The notes beneath the pieces are model-generated. The model had not been told where the DNA came from. It did not search any database and saw only the letters and a program-made list of their open reading frames with translations. Source: Actinopolyspora erythraea (GTDB taxonomy: Bacteria > Actinomycetota > Actinomycetes > Mycobacteriales > Pseudonocardiaceae). From it: a stretch of DNA of 64,000 nucleotides. The translations under genes were made by a program, and so were the position numbers. Of this stretch, positions 34,378-44,326 are shown piece by piece (positions within the stretch are counted from its first letter, which is position 1; the number at the start of each line of letters is the position of its first letter). The stretch lies in contig NZ_CP022752.1 in assembly GCF_002263515.1 (NCBI RefSeq), positions 2,356,001 to 2,420,000 of the forward strand, in the 5' to 3' direction.

Positions 34378-36237
34378 TCACTCGCGATAGCGGAGCCCGT
34401 AACCGTAGGGGTAGAGCGGGTCCTTGCCGTCTCCCGTGTTGATCGGCTGCTGGTCGAACGAACGCATCCACGTCATCGGCAGCTCGCCCGTCGGGTTGTA
34501 CTCGCCGAACAGCACGTCGGCCACGCCGCCGCCCTGCGTCCCGGGCAGCCAGGAGGCCAGCAGCGCGTCCCAGTTCCCGACCTCCGAGGCTATGTCCATC
34601 GGACGTCCCGAGGCGAGTACGACGATCACGGGGACTCCGGAGGAACGCAGCTTGTCGATGGTGTTCAGGTCCTCCCGGGAGAGCTCCAGCCCGTTGGGAC
34701 GGTCGCCCTGGTACTCGGCGTAGGGCTTTTCTCCCACGACCGCGACGGCGGCGTCGTAACTGCTGTTTATACCGTCACCGTGACGATTGTAGGTGACCGA
34801 GGAGTCGGAGACCTGACGGAGCCCTTCGAGGATCGTGGTCCCCTCGGTGATGTCACCACTGGCCCCCTGCCAGGAAATCGTCCATCCACCACTCTGGTTG
34901 CCGATGTCATCAGCGTTGGAACCCGCCACGAACAATTTGTCCACTCCCGAGGACAACGGCAGGACGCCCTCGTTCTTCAACAGCACCTGCGACTCGCGTA
35001 CCGCCTGCCGCGCCAGCTGACGGTGCTCCCGGCTCCCCACGGTCGACAGCAGCTCACGCTGGGCGAACGGCCGCTCGAACAAGCCGAGCTCGAACTTCTT
35101 GGTCAGGATCCGGCGCGTGGCGTCGTCGATGCGCCGCATCGGGATGCGCCCGGACTCCACCTCCTTGCGGAGGTGATCCAGGAACTTCTCGTGGTCCTTG
35201 GACAACATGATCATGTCCAGACCGGCGTTGACGGCGACACGAACCTCCGAGGCCGTGAGCGTGTCGTCGTTGCCGTCGAGCTGGTGGACCGCGTTGTAGT
35301 CGGACAGCACGATGCCGTCGAAACCGAGTTCACCCTTGAGCACGTCGTTGATCAGGTACTCGTGGGCGTGCAGCTTGTCGCCGTTCCAGCTGTTGTAGGA
35401 AACCATGACCGAGCTCACGCCGCGCTCCACGGCTTCGCGGAACGGCGGGAGGTGAATCCGACGCAGCTCCTGCTCGCTGAGCTGGGTGTTGCCCTGGTCG
35501 ACTCCACCCGTTGTCCCGCCGTCGCCGACGTAGTGCTTGGCCGTGGCCATGATCGAGGTCGGATCGCCTCCCAGGACCCCACCCTGGTAGCCCCTGATCT
35601 CGCTGGTCATCGACGAAGCCAGCTCGGGGGTCTCACCGAACGACTCGTAGGTCCTGCCCCACCGGTCGTCCCGCGCCACGCACAGGCACGGCGAGAAGGT
35701 CCAGTCCACGCCCGTGGCGGCCACTTCTTCGGCGGTCGCCGCCCCGATCCGTCGCACCAGCTCCGGATTCCGGGTGGCCCCGAGGCCGATGTTGTGCGGG
35801 AAGATCGTGGCGCCACGCACGTTGTTGTGGCCGTGCACGGCATCGACCCCGTAGAGGATCGGAATGCCCAACGGCGTGTCGAGCGCCGAGCGCTGATACC
35901 TGTCGTACATGTCTGCCCAGGCCTCGGGAGTGTTCGGGCTCGGGGCCGAACCACCGCCGCTGAGCACGGAACCGATGCGGTGACTGGCGACCTCGCTGGG
36001 ATCGGCGGCACCTCGGGTGATCTGAACCATCTGTCCGAGTTTGTCCCGCAGGGACATGCGTGACATCAGATCATCCACACGGCGCTGCGTGGACAGCCAG
36101 GAATCGTGGTAGTCACCCCAGAAGGAGGGCTGCGCGGCGGCGGGGGCCGCGGCACCGCTCAGCAGAGCGGCCGCTGCCATCCCCGCCACCGCCGGCACCA
36201 ACCGGCGGAGGCGACTACCAGTCGCTCGATGCGACAT
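34378..36237 (-). CDS. Secreted GH3 beta-glucosidase
   Basis: A 619-residue glycoside hydrolase family 3 enzyme that cleaves terminal beta-glucosyl (or related) residues outside the cell. A Sec-type signal ends near GAAAPAAAQ. The GH3 N-domain runs from about 50 to 370 with VDAVHGHNNV, KHYVGDGGTTGG and the nucleophile Asp in GIVLSDYNAV. The C-domain follows (LLKNEGVLPLS, SWLPGTQGGGVADVLFGEYNPTGELPMTW). No FnIII-like tail, so it is the short exo-glucosidase type. GGAGCTTTC precedes ATG 36237. A CebR-like palindrome about 57 bases upstream and a LacI gene further upstream suggest sugar-inducible control. Confidence 0.93.
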   Translation of the reverse strand: MSHRATGSRLRRLVPAVAGMAAAALLSGAAAPAAAQPSFWGDYHDSWLSTQRRVDDLMSRMSLRDKLGQMVQITRGAADPSEVASHRIGSVLSGGGSAPSPNTPEAWADMYDRYQRSALDTPLGIPILYGVDAVHGHNNVRGATIFPHNIGLGATRNPELVRRIGAATAEEVAATGVDWTFSPCLCVARDDRWGRTYESFGETPELASSMTSEIRGYQGGVLGGDPTSIMATAKHYVGDGGTTGGVDQGNTQLSEQELRRIHLPPFREAVERGVSSVMVSYNSWNGDKLHAHEYLINDVLKGELGFDGIVLSDYNAVHQLDGNDDTLTASEVRVAVNAGLDMIMLSKDHEKFLDHLRKEVESGRIPMRRIDDATRRILTKKFELGLFERPFAQRELLSTVGSREHRQLARQAVRESQVLLKNEGVLPLSSGVDKLFVAGSNADDIGNQSGGWTISWQGASGDITEGTTILEGLRQVSDSSVTYNRHGDGINSSYDAAVAVVGEKPYAEYQGDRPNGLELSREDLNTIDKLRSSGVPVIVVLASGRPMDIASEVGNWDALLASWLPGTQGGGVADVLFGEYNPTGELPMTWMRSFDQQPINTGDGKDPLYPYGYGLRYRE

Positions 36238-36293
36238 GAAAGCTCCTCACAGGAACGTGAACGATGCAGTTTCGGGCACGCTCGCAGCATGCG

Positions 36294-36307
36294 CGTGAGC
36301 GCTCCCA
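36294..36307. promoter_or_regulatory. CebR-like operator upstream of GH3
   Basis: CGTGAGCGCTCCCA matches 12 of 14 positions of TGGGAGCGCTCCCA, the site of cellobiose-responsive CebR/CelR in actinomycetes. It lies 57 bases upstream of the GH3 start. Binding protein not proven. Confidence 0.55.
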
Positions 36308-36531
36308 ACGCCAACCTCCGCAGAGCGGCATCGTCACTGCTCCAGTCGGAGTGCCTTCCCGCCTCGGGCGGGACACGTCTTGGTTCGAGGCGAATAGGCC
36401 AACCACCTCTGGCGGTGACACGAGCTCCCACACCGTCACGGCTACCGCACAACCGTCGGACCACACTGGGGGAACACCGCCCCGCACACGGTACAGCCGT
36501 GTCGGAACACCAGCTCCGGAGCGGAAAAACG

Positions 36532-37581
36532 TCAGATCCCCACCGAGTGCCTCCGCTTTCGCGGGCTCCCCACCGTGCTCTGCCGCACGACCAGCTCCGG
36601 TGGAATGACGGCGCTGGTCTCGGCCTCGGCGGGCCCGTCGATCCGCTGCAGCAGCAACTCCATGCTGCGTCGGCCGACGGCGTCGAAATCCTGGCGCACC
36701 GTGGTCAGCGGCGGGGTGAAATAGGCGGAGTCGGGGCTGTCGTCGAAGCCCGCCACCAGTACGTCGGTGGGCACGCGGACACCGCGTTCGTGGAAGGCGC
36801 GGAGCACCCCCAGCGCCATCTGGTCGTTGGCCACGAACACGGCACGCACCTCGGAGCGCTCGGCCAACAGCTGTCCGTTGGCGTAGCCGGAAGCCGGACT
36901 CCAGTCCCCGGGAAGCGACTCCGACCGCGCGACGCCCGCCCGCTCCAGCTCGGCCCGCCAGCCCGCGATCCTCCCTTGGGCCTCCAGCCAGTCCACCGGC
37001 CCGGAGACGTGCCAGACCGATTCGGCTCCCTGCTCCAGCAGATGCCGCGTCACCAGTCGTGCTCCCTCGGCCTGGTCCACGCAGACCACGGGATGTCCTC
37101 CCCCGTCACCGCCCTCGACCACGACCAGCGGAAGCTCGGAGTTCACCCGCCGCAACGCCTCGACCGCCACACGCTGGGGCGCTATGGCGATGACCCCCTC
37201 GACGAACTGGTTGCGGAGGCGCTCCACGGCGGCCCGGATGGCGTTCTCGTCGGTCTCGGGCACGTTGGCGACACTGACGAAGTACCCGGCGCGCCGCGCT
37301 GCTTGTTCGATGCCGTAGAGCGTGCTGGCGGGACCGAACAACGTGGTGGTGAAACTGACGACACCGATGACCCTCGTGCGTCGTGTCACCAGTGCTCGAG
37401 CGGCCGAGTTGGGCCGGTAGTCGAGTTGGTCGATCGCGGCGAGGATACGACTTCGCGTGCTCGGCGACACCGAGGGATGTTCGTTGAGCACCCGGGAAAC
37501 GGTCTGGTGGGAAACCCCCGCCAGTCGTGCGACGTCGGCCATCACGGCCGGGCGCCGCGGTGACGTGTCGTTGCGGGCCAT
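36532..37581 (-). CDS. LacI-family transcriptional regulator
   Basis: A 349-residue regulator. The LacI helix-turn-helix (VMADVARLAGVSHQTVSRVLNEHPSVSPSTRSRIL) starts near residue 14 and is followed by the hinge and a periplasmic-binding-protein-like sugar domain (VIGVVSFTTTLFGP, VFVANDQMALGVLRAFHERG, VAGFDDSP). ATG 37581 has a GGAGG site; the frame is open upstream but not LacI-like. It sits between GH3 and GH127 genes on the same strand and is the likely local repressor. The perfect palindrome at 40633 is a candidate target. Confidence 0.93.
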   Translation of the reverse strand: MARNDTSPRRPAVMADVARLAGVSHQTVSRVLNEHPSVSPSTRSRILAAIDQLDYRPNSAARALVTRRTRVIGVVSFTTTLFGPASTLYGIEQAARRAGYFVSVANVPETDENAIRAAVERLRNQFVEGVIAIAPQRVAVEALRRVNSELPLVVVEGGDGGGHPVVCVDQAEGARLVTRHLLEQGAESVWHVSGPVDWLEAQGRIAGWRAELERAGVARSESLPGDWSPASGYANGQLLAERSEVRAVFVANDQMALGVLRAFHERGVRVPTDVLVAGFDDSPDSAYFTPPLTTVRQDFDAVGRRSMELLLQRIDGPAEAETSAVIPPELVVRQSTVGSPRKRRHSVGI

Positions 37582-37761
37582 CGGCGACCTCCGCGGTGTC
37601 GATCCTGAAACGACAGTACCGTCACCGCGGTCCCGTTCGGCATCGCGTGGTCGGGTAGCTACCTCGCCCCAGCACCTCCGCGTGGCCCGTGTCGGCACGA
37701 ACGCGCGGCAGCGGGGCGCAGGTCCCCGCTGCTACGCCCGGCAGGAGCGTGGTGGTTCGGC

Positions 37762-40576
37762 TCAGTCCTCGAAACGTGCTCTGCCCGCGGCCGAGACGAT
37801 CCTGCCCTGCTCGACGCCGGTGAAGATCCCTTCCCGGGACCAACGCCGGGCGAGGCGGGTCACGTGGTTGATGAACTCTCCCCTGTCGGTGAACGGCGCC
37901 TCCGCCCAGAGCTCGTCGAGGAAGGTGGAACCGTCCGGCCTCCGGCGGTTGGGCACCCCGGCCTCGACCGAGTCGAACACGATTCGCGGCTCGTGTCTGC
38001 GGAAATAGGCGTGGTAGGCCTCGGTCGTCCCTTCGAAGAAGGGGGCCAGCTCCACGTCGCCGACCCGGAAGTGCAGCGGCTTGCCCAGCACGGCGGACAG
38101 TGCTCGGGAGAGGTCACCCGACAGCCGCGCGGTGGCGTAGAAACCGAGGGTGAGGAACTCGGTGCTCGCGCTTCGCGCGACGAGGTTGAGCGGGCCGTAC
38201 ATCAGGTTCTGCACCGTCGAGTCGTCCGGGCTGCGTTCGGCACGCAGGAGGAACGGCAGCTCGACATCGACGGCGTCACCGGTTTCCCACTCCCGCGTGA
38301 AGGTGACGTAGCCGCGGGAGGCCGGTGGGCTCGGTTGGGGTCGACCGTTGATTCTGACGGAGAAACCGGGCTCCGCCCAGTCCGGCACACGCAGGTGCAG
38401 CGCGAAACGCGCGGATCCGCTCATCCGCAGCCTGCTGCGCCCCTGGTAGGGAAACGTGGTCTCCTGCTCGATCGTCACCGCCTTGGAACGCCAGCGCAGC
38501 GTCGAGGGCAGGTAGAGGTTCACGTAGAGCGCACTCTGGTCGTCGCGGACGAAGTAGACGGAGTCCTGGTACTTCGTCGCGTTCTCCAAGCCGGTGCCCT
38601 CACAGCACGTGGTGCCCCCCTTGGGGGTGAAGTCGCGAATCGCTCCGGGTTGCAGACCGACGAAGTAGGTGGTCAGCGGTTTCTCGTCGTCGTCCTCGTC
38701 GCGTTTGGAACCGAGGATCTGGTTGAACAGCGCGCGTTCGTGGTACTCGGCGTAGTCGGGGTCGGTTTCCCAGCGGAAGAGGGCTCGGGTCAGCTTGAGC
38801 ATATTGTGGGCGCAGCACGTCTCCGCGGTTTCCGGGCCCAGCAGTTCGGCGACGCGGCCGCGACGGTGGAAGAATTCGCCCTCACCGGTTCCGCCGATCC
38901 CGAACATCCTGGGTGGGACCACCATGCGCCAGAAGTTGTGCGCCGCCTGTTTGTAACGCTGGTCGCCCGTGCGCTCGTACAGCAGGACCAGACCGGTGAG
39001 GATCGGGATGTGTTGGTTGGCGTGTTCGCCGTCGAGGACATCTCGGTTCCGTGCGCAGGCATCGATGAACGAGTCCAGGTTGAAGCACTCGGCCAGACGC
39101 AGGTGACGCGGCTCTCGGGTGTGGTCGTGGGTGCGCAGGATCGCCTCGACGATCCCGCCGTACTCCCCGCTGGAGAAGAGGCTCCACATCCGCTGGAGAT
39201 CGGCATCGGTCAACTCGCTCAGCCGGGAGTACATCCAGTCGCACATTCCGGAGGCGAGGTCGAGCGCCCGTCCGTCACCGGTGGTCTCGTAGGCGTCCAG
39301 AAGTCCCTGCAGAATTTTGTGCGCCGTGTAGTACGGGGCCCACACCACGGGGTAGCTGCTGCTGGTCAGTGATTCCAGCCGAATGAACTGCGTCTCCGGG
39401 TAGGCCGCCAGAAAACCGGGATGGCTGGGTTCGCCCCACGTTCGGGTGTAGATGGCGTGTCGGTGTCCGCCCGAGCGGTCGTGCAGCACGGTTCCACTCC
39501 GTTCCCGGCACGGGTACGAGAACCGGTCACCGGGGCCGGCGGTGGTCGCTGCCGCCTCGGTGCGCTGCAGTTCGCCGAGCTGGTCCGGACTCAGCACGCT
39601 CGACCACAGGTTGATGTCGGCGTAGCCACCGGACTGGACCGGATCGTCGTAGTGCGACCGGCCGATCCAGCAGTGCGCGAGGGGCCCCAGCTCGGCCGGG
39701 GTCAACGAGAGCCGCGGGTTGTCACCGATCCGTCTGCCGTTGACGTAGAGCGCGCCACTGCCCTCAGCGAGCGTGACGGCGACGTGGCTCCACTCGCCGA
39801 CCGGCAGCGACTCCGAGCCGACGATTCTCTCCTCATCGCCTCCCCCGGATCGGGTGATGGAGAATCGCGGCACCCCCTCGCTGTCCCGCGGCGTGAGGAA
39901 CATGTTCGTCTCGGTGTCGTTTCCGAAGTCGAAGATCCGGCTCCACTCGTCGGCGGCCGCCGGGCGAACCCAGGCCGCGAAGGTCATGGCGCGCAGCCCG
40001 TCGACGGTTTCGGGGGGGCACGTCGAAGTACAGGTAGGACCCCCGCCTCACCTCGACGGCACGCGTCAGCGGGCCCTCGCCGCCGCGGATGCTCGGCTCC
40101 CGGTTCAGCGCCTGACGGCACTCGTGCAGCGCGGCGATCATGGTGCGCAGCTTGCGCTCGAACACCGCTTCACCGGTGCTGGCGTGCGCCTGGGACAGCA
40201 TCGTCATGAAATGCCCGGCGAAATGTCCACGCAGGTTGCCGTTTCCCTGCCCGTCCAGGTTCGCCCAGCCGGCAGGCGCGACCGCGTCGTGAGTGGGCAG
40301 GTCCGCGTTCGCGCGAAACGCCAGCAGCAGTCTGTCCTCGTCGTATCCCCGGGCGAAGTTCAGCATCCGGGCGCGTTTCTCGGTGAACAGTCCTCGCCCG
40401 AGTGTCACCTCGGACAGTGAGAAGGCACGTAGCGGTGGGACGGCTCGCGTCGTCGCCGACCCCGCCGGCGCGGAGGCCTCGGTGGTCGCCGAAGCGGTGG
40501 TGGAAGTCAGGAGGGGAAGAGCGGCGGAGGCCGCCCCGATTCGGAGTGCGTCTCGGCGGTTGAAGTCACGTGCCAT
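37762..40576 (-). pseudogene. Tat-exported GH127-type enzyme with LamG insert, frameshifted at a G7 run
   Basis: Two adjoining frames form one gene of about 938 codons. The first part begins MARDFNRRDALRIGAASAALPLL (Tat signal), then LGRGLFTEKRARMLNFARGYDEDRLL, typical of family 127 (beta-L-arabinofuranosidase-like). A LamG jelly-roll follows (MTFAAWVRPA...GALYVNGRRIG), and then the rest of GH127, with ETC in AETCCAHN and the pair in TTCCEGTG: the Glu-x-Cys and Cys-Cys zinc/nucleophile ligands known from HypBA1. The break is at 40012-40018, a run of seven G (seven C in sense); six would restore VPPETVDGLRAMTF. It may be a sequencing error, phase variation or true loss. GTGTTAGCGCTAACAC lies 57 bases upstream. 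Confidence 0.85.
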
Positions 40577-40925
40577 GAGGTTTTCCTGCCGTCGAGGTGG
40601 AGGCGGTGGTCGCTGATCGCTCGCACGATGCTGTGTTAGCGCTAACACGAATTGAGGTCGGATGCTAGCACTCCGCGATCTCGATGGCCATGGACAAGCT
40701 TCCTCACGTGCGAAAAACGCCACGGCATCATCGCGAGGACGCTGTGATCCGAGCTGTTAACGCACACCCTGGCTCGAACACGTGGAGCTTCCGCGTTCGG
40801 TGCGAGGGATGGGACCCCCGACGGCGGAGCAGCGCTGAACTTCGACACCGCTTCCCCGGCGACCCCCGTGTCGCCCGCGCCGGGAGCGCGGGCAGCGGCC
40901 CCGCGTTCACCCGGAACGGCCGGGG
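40577..40925. other. Regulatory gap upstream of the GH127 gene
   Basis: Contains the LacI-type palindrome 40633-40648 and presumably the GH127 promoter. No gene is supported in the remaining bases up to the ArsR-type gene. Confidence 0.45.
40633..40648. promoter_or_regulatory. LacI-type operator upstream of GH127
   Basis: GTGTTAGCGCTAACAC, a perfect 16-bp palindrome with the central CG typical of LacI-family operators, 57 bases upstream of the GH127 start. It is probably bound by one of the two LacI-type proteins encoded nearby. Confidence 0.85.
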
Positions 40926-41285
40926 TCAGTCGTGGTCGGGCGCGCCGGTGAGGTGGTGTTCGGCCGCGGAGAGCACCTCCTCGACCAGGCGGCGCACGTG
41001 TCCACCGCGGACGGTGTAGACCGCGCGGCGTCCCTCCCGGTGCGTGCGCACCAGCCCGGCCAGACGCAGTTTGCCCAGGTGCTGCGAAACCGCGGGGCGG
41101 GCCACCCCGGTGGCGGAGGCCAGCTCACCGACATCCCTGGCCCGCTCGTGCAGCAACCACACGAGCCGCAGCCGGGTGGGATCAGCCAACATCCGCAACG
41201 CCGTGGCCGCGGTCTCGACGAGTTCCTCGGCGGGCAACTGCTGTTGCGTGTCCCTGGCAGCTGCATCGTTGTCGCGTGCGTACAT
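40926..41285 (-). CDS. kmtR: KmtR-type ArsR/SmtB nickel/cobalt sensor
   Basis: A 119-residue winged-helix repressor (RMLADPTRLRLVWLLHERARDVGELASATGVARPAVSQHLGKLRLAGLV). In its last helix and tail, His96, Glu109, His110 and His118 have the spacing of the Ni/Co ligands of mycobacterial KmtR (His88, Glu101, His102, His110). It is divergent from a CDF transporter gene, as expected for a sensor controlling its exporter; mycobacterial KmtR also represses a CDF gene. The start is placed at MYARD; longer upstream frame is possible. KmtR identity is inferred from ligand spacing. Confidence 0.82.
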   Translation of the reverse strand: MYARDNDAAARDTQQQLPAEELVETAATALRMLADPTRLRLVWLLHERARDVGELASATGVARPAVSQHLGKLRLAGLVRTHREGRRAVYTVRGGHVRRLVEEVLSAAEHHLTGAPDHD

Positions 41286-41340
41286 GGGCACATATTCTGA
41301 CGCCAACAACCTTCCCTGTCCATTCCGGGAGTCCAGCACC

Positions 41341-42405
41341 ATGGCCGAGGAACACCAGCACGACCATCCACACCGATCCCACGCCGAACACGGCCACGGT
41401 CACGACCGAGGAGGAGCTCGGCTGTGGTCGCGGATCACTCATGCCCTCACCCCGCACAGCCACGACAGTGCCGACGTCGTGGACGAGACCTTGCAAGCCA
41501 GCCGCACCGGCATGCGGGCGTTGTGGATCTCCTTCGCCGGACTCATGACCACCGCCCTGGCCCAGGTGGTACTGGTCGCCTTCACCGGGTCGGTGGCGCT
41601 GCTGGGCGATACGCTGCACAACTTCGCCGACGCGCTCACGGCGGTGCCGCTGGCGGTGGCGTTCGTACTGGGCAGGCGGGCGGCCACGCGACGGTTCACC
41701 TACGGGCTCGGACGTAGTGAGGATCTCGCGGGGCTGGTGATCCTGCTGGTCATGACCGCTTCGGCCGTACTGGCAGCCTGGACGGCCGTCGAGCGGTTGC
41801 TCCAGCCGCAGCCGATGAGTCACCTCGGCTGGGTCGCCGCGGCGGGGCTCGTCGGGTTCCTCGGCAACGAACTGGTGGCCCGCTACCGCATCGTCGTGGG
41901 CCGCCGGATCGGCTCGGCCGCACTCGTCGCCGACGGATTGCACGCCCGCACCGACGGGTTCACCTCCCTGGGGGTGCTGCTCGCCGCCGGCGGGGCGTGG
42001 CTGGGGTGGCAGTGGGCCGACCCCGTGGTCGGGTTGGCCATCACCGCGGCGATCCTGTCAGTGCTCTACGGCGCGGCCAAGGAGATCTTCTCGCGCATGC
42101 TCGACGCCGTCGACCCCGCCGTGGTCACCCGGGCCGAAACCGCCCTGCGAAGCACCCCCGGAGTGCGTGACGTCGGGGCGTTGCGGATGCGCTGGGTCGG
42201 CCACCGGCTGCACGCCGAAACCGACCTCGTCGTCGACCCGGACCTGTCGGTGATCGACGCGCACACCATCGCCGCCGATGCCGAACACCACCTGCTGCAC
42301 ACCGTGCCCCGCCTGGCCGGAGCCACAGTGCACACCGATCCCGCCCCCACCGCCGAACACGACCCCCACGCCGCCCTGGCCCACCACCAACCGCAATCTG
42401 GATGA
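41341..42405 (+). CDS. CDF-family cation efflux transporter (His-rich)
   Basis: A 354-residue cation diffusion facilitator. The His-rich N-terminus (EEHQHDHPHRSHAEHGHGHDR) precedes six helices carrying the metal-site motifs DTLHNFAD and DGLHARTD, and a C-terminal cytosolic domain with His-rich tail follows (GVRDVGALRMRWVGHRLHAETDLVVDP). It should export a divalent cation by proton exchange; given the KmtR-type partner, Ni/Co is likely, though zinc is common in the family. ATG 41341 opens right at the His-rich head, 55 bases from the divergent repressor. Confidence 0.93.
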   Translation: MAEEHQHDHPHRSHAEHGHGHDRGGARLWSRITHALTPHSHDSADVVDETLQASRTGMRALWISFAGLMTTALAQVVLVAFTGSVALLGDTLHNFADALTAVPLAVAFVLGRRAATRRFTYGLGRSEDLAGLVILLVMTASAVLAAWTAVERLLQPQPMSHLGWVAAAGLVGFLGNELVARYRIVVGRRIGSAALVADGLHARTDGFTSLGVLLAAGGAWLGWQWADPVVGLAITAAILSVLYGAAKEIFSRMLDAVDPAVVTRAETALRSTPGVRDVGALRMRWVGHRLHAETDLVVDPDLSVIDAHTIAADAEHHLLHTVPRLAGATVHTDPAPTAEHDPHAALAHHQPQSG

Positions 42406-42989
42406 GCGATCCCCCGCTGGTACGAACAAGCTATCCGCGAATTCTGGTTCCGCGAGAACCGTCGGGCAGTCCGGTGCCGGCACGTGTTCTCGGACGGTTC
42501 TCGGGACACGGGCCGGTGGTTCGCGGCGGCCCTGGTTCCGCCGCGGCTCTCGCGACTCGCGAAGCAGCGGTTGATCGCTGGTGATCGCTCGCTCTTGGGT
42601 TCAGGGGCCACGCTGGTGTTCAGGACGTTCGACCGGACCGGAAAGCGAAGGAGCTGGCTGAGTCGTGGATGTTGGTCGGTGAGGACTGGCGTCGGGCGGA
42701 TCGTGGGTGGTCGAGAGCGGGTACTTCCGATTCACCGAGCCTCTCAACGCGCACTCCGCACGCGGTGGCAGCTTCGGAGAGCATCCGCACCGCGTGATCC
42801 ACAGCCGCTCCGGGACTTTCGGCGTCGAGGCCGAGCGTGCCGTGCAGCGCGCACGCGGTTCGTGACGATTCGGCGGTCCATCCGATTCACGCCTGCCACC
42901 CCTGGTCGCGGAGCCAAACGTCGGACAACTCCGTGAGCGGGTAGTACCGAGGTGTGGAGATCGGCCACACGCGCGGGTCCGCCGACGGG
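42406..42989. other. Degraded region without an intact gene
   Basis: About 580 bases. On the minus strand, around 42700-42880, a protein-like stretch (CALHGTLGLDAESPG, AAVDHAVRMLSEAATACGVRV) suggests the ruin of a small gene, but no start, end or family can be given. It adjoins a resolvase remnant, so it may be old mobile DNA. Confidence 0.4.
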
Positions 42990-43106
42990 CGAAGCTCACC
43001 GCGCAGCGGCCGAACTCGCCCAACAACTCTACGATGCCCGCGAGCGGACCGTAGCCCAGCTCGCGGACCTTCTCGGCGTGTTTCCCGTTCCACTGTCCAC
43101 GGCTGA
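42990..43106 (+). pseudogene. Serine recombinase C-terminal helix-turn-helix remnant
   Basis: The frame reads RAAAELAQQLYDARERTVAQLADLLGV, then after a two-base slip at 43081 continues SRSTVHG and a stop at 43104. This is the C-terminal DNA-binding tail of a resolvase/invertase. Nothing of the catalytic domain is nearby. Confidence 0.55.
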
Positions 43107-43203
43107 CTCACCAAAACCAGGTAGCCTCCCCATCCGGTGACCGCCACGGGGACGCTACCGTGCGACTCTCGGGAGTTTCGGGGCAACCGGGCCACGGTGG
43201 AAC

Positions 43204-43896
43204 CTAGTTCACGGCAACCGAGTACTCGTTGCTGACGAAGTCCATCCCACCGCTCGAACTGGTGATCTCGAAACCGAACTGGACTTCACCCACCGTCGCG
43301 TCGGCGCTGAACCAGTCCTGCCGCACGATCCAGGACATCACCGACTTGATGTCCACGGTTCCCGTCGTCGTGTCCTCCTGTCGCACGAAGGAGAAAACCT
43401 CGTTGTGGCCGTTCGACCCCCGGTGCACCTCCCAGGGGTGGCCACCGACGTCGACGGTGGCCACCCGGGGGCCGAGGGGACCGACGGCGCCGTGCTGGTT
43501 CAGCCACAGCATGATCTCGTAGTCGTGGTCGTCGACCCAGATGTCATAGGCCGTGGCGTAGGATCCGGCATCCGGGACCGTCACGTCGAACTCGCTGTTC
43601 AGGCTTTCGAGGGCACTGACCGGGCTGTCGATGGCCCTGGCCGAGTGCGGGTAGGACTTGACGCCGCCTGTGTCGGGATGATCAGCCCAAACGCCCCAGT
43701 CGGCGTGGGAGTTCGCCCAGACCGTCTGGGGGCCAACACCGCTCCCCCAGACGTTGTCGCGCACCGTGTACCCGCCCTCGGACCAGGTCGCGAAGTTCTC
43801 GGCGGATCCCCACACGGCCGCGTTGGCGGTGGTGGCCGTCAGTCCCAGGGTGGCGAGAACCGCCACGCACACGATGACCAATCGGGATGATCGCAT
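43204..43896 (-). CDS. Secreted GH12-family endoglucanase-like protein
   Basis: A 230-residue extracellular enzyme with a Sec signal (MRSSRLVIVCVAVLATLGLTATTANA). The mature part is a GH12 jelly-roll: SYATAYDIWVDDHDYEIMLWLN places the nucleophile Glu in EIMLW, and FGFEITSSSGG places the acid/base Glu. GH12 enzymes cut internal beta-1,4 bonds of cellulose, xyloglucan or mixed-linkage glucan. No carbohydrate-binding module. ATG 43896 follows AAGGAG. Divergent from a large GH3 gene, suggesting joint control. Confidence 0.9.
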   Translation of the reverse strand: MRSSRLVIVCVAVLATLGLTATTANAAVWGSAENFATWSEGGYTVRDNVWGSGVGPQTVWANSHADWGVWADHPDTGGVKSYPHSARAIDSPVSALESLNSEFDVTVPDAGSYATAYDIWVDDHDYEIMLWLNQHGAVGPLGPRVATVDVGGHPWEVHRGSNGHNEVFSFVRQEDTTTGTVDIKSVMSWIVRQDWFSADATVGEVQFGFEITSSSGGMDFVSNEYSVAVN

Positions 43897-44326
43897 CCTC
43901 GCGTTCTCCTTCCCCGCTTCCCAGTGGGTGCTCATTCGGCCGCCGTGATCGCGCGTACCGGAAGTTCGATCGCATCGGGCTGGTGCGGAATCCGTGCCCA
44001 CCTCCTCTCTCCGTGCGATCCCGCCGCTGGTTACGCCCTACTTCACCTTGTGGCGGCTTCCGGGGTTTCCTACGGCATCGGGGAGCGCCCCGACAGTCGA
44101 AGCGCATCGATTTTCCTGAAGTGAACAACGCTAGATCAGCACGTCACACAACACAAGACAGCGGCGGAACAGTCTTTGGTCGGAAGTGGTATTACTACAA
44201 AAAGAGCTGTTGACCTGCAACACAGCCGGTGTCACAGTTTCCGGCATCGCGTTCTCCTGTGAGCAGAACCATCGGATGATTGTCGAAGCGATTCGACTCT
44301 TGTTCGGCGTTTCCGGAAGGTGGTTT
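43897..44326. promoter_or_regulatory. Divergent promoter region of GH12 and GH3 genes
   Basis: 430 bases without a gene. Candidate operators are CGGGG-AGCG-CCCCG at 44079-44092 (similar to the CebR box) and TGTTG-ACCTG-CAACA at 44208-44222, 105 bases before the GH3 start. GGAAGG at 44315-44320 is the GH3 ribosome site. Confidence 0.45.

Noticed and set aside
33349..36063. A 904-codon open frame antisense to the GH3 gene
   Set aside because: Its translation is composition-driven and without domains; the opposite strand encodes a clear GH3 enzyme. Such long shadows are normal at this GC content.
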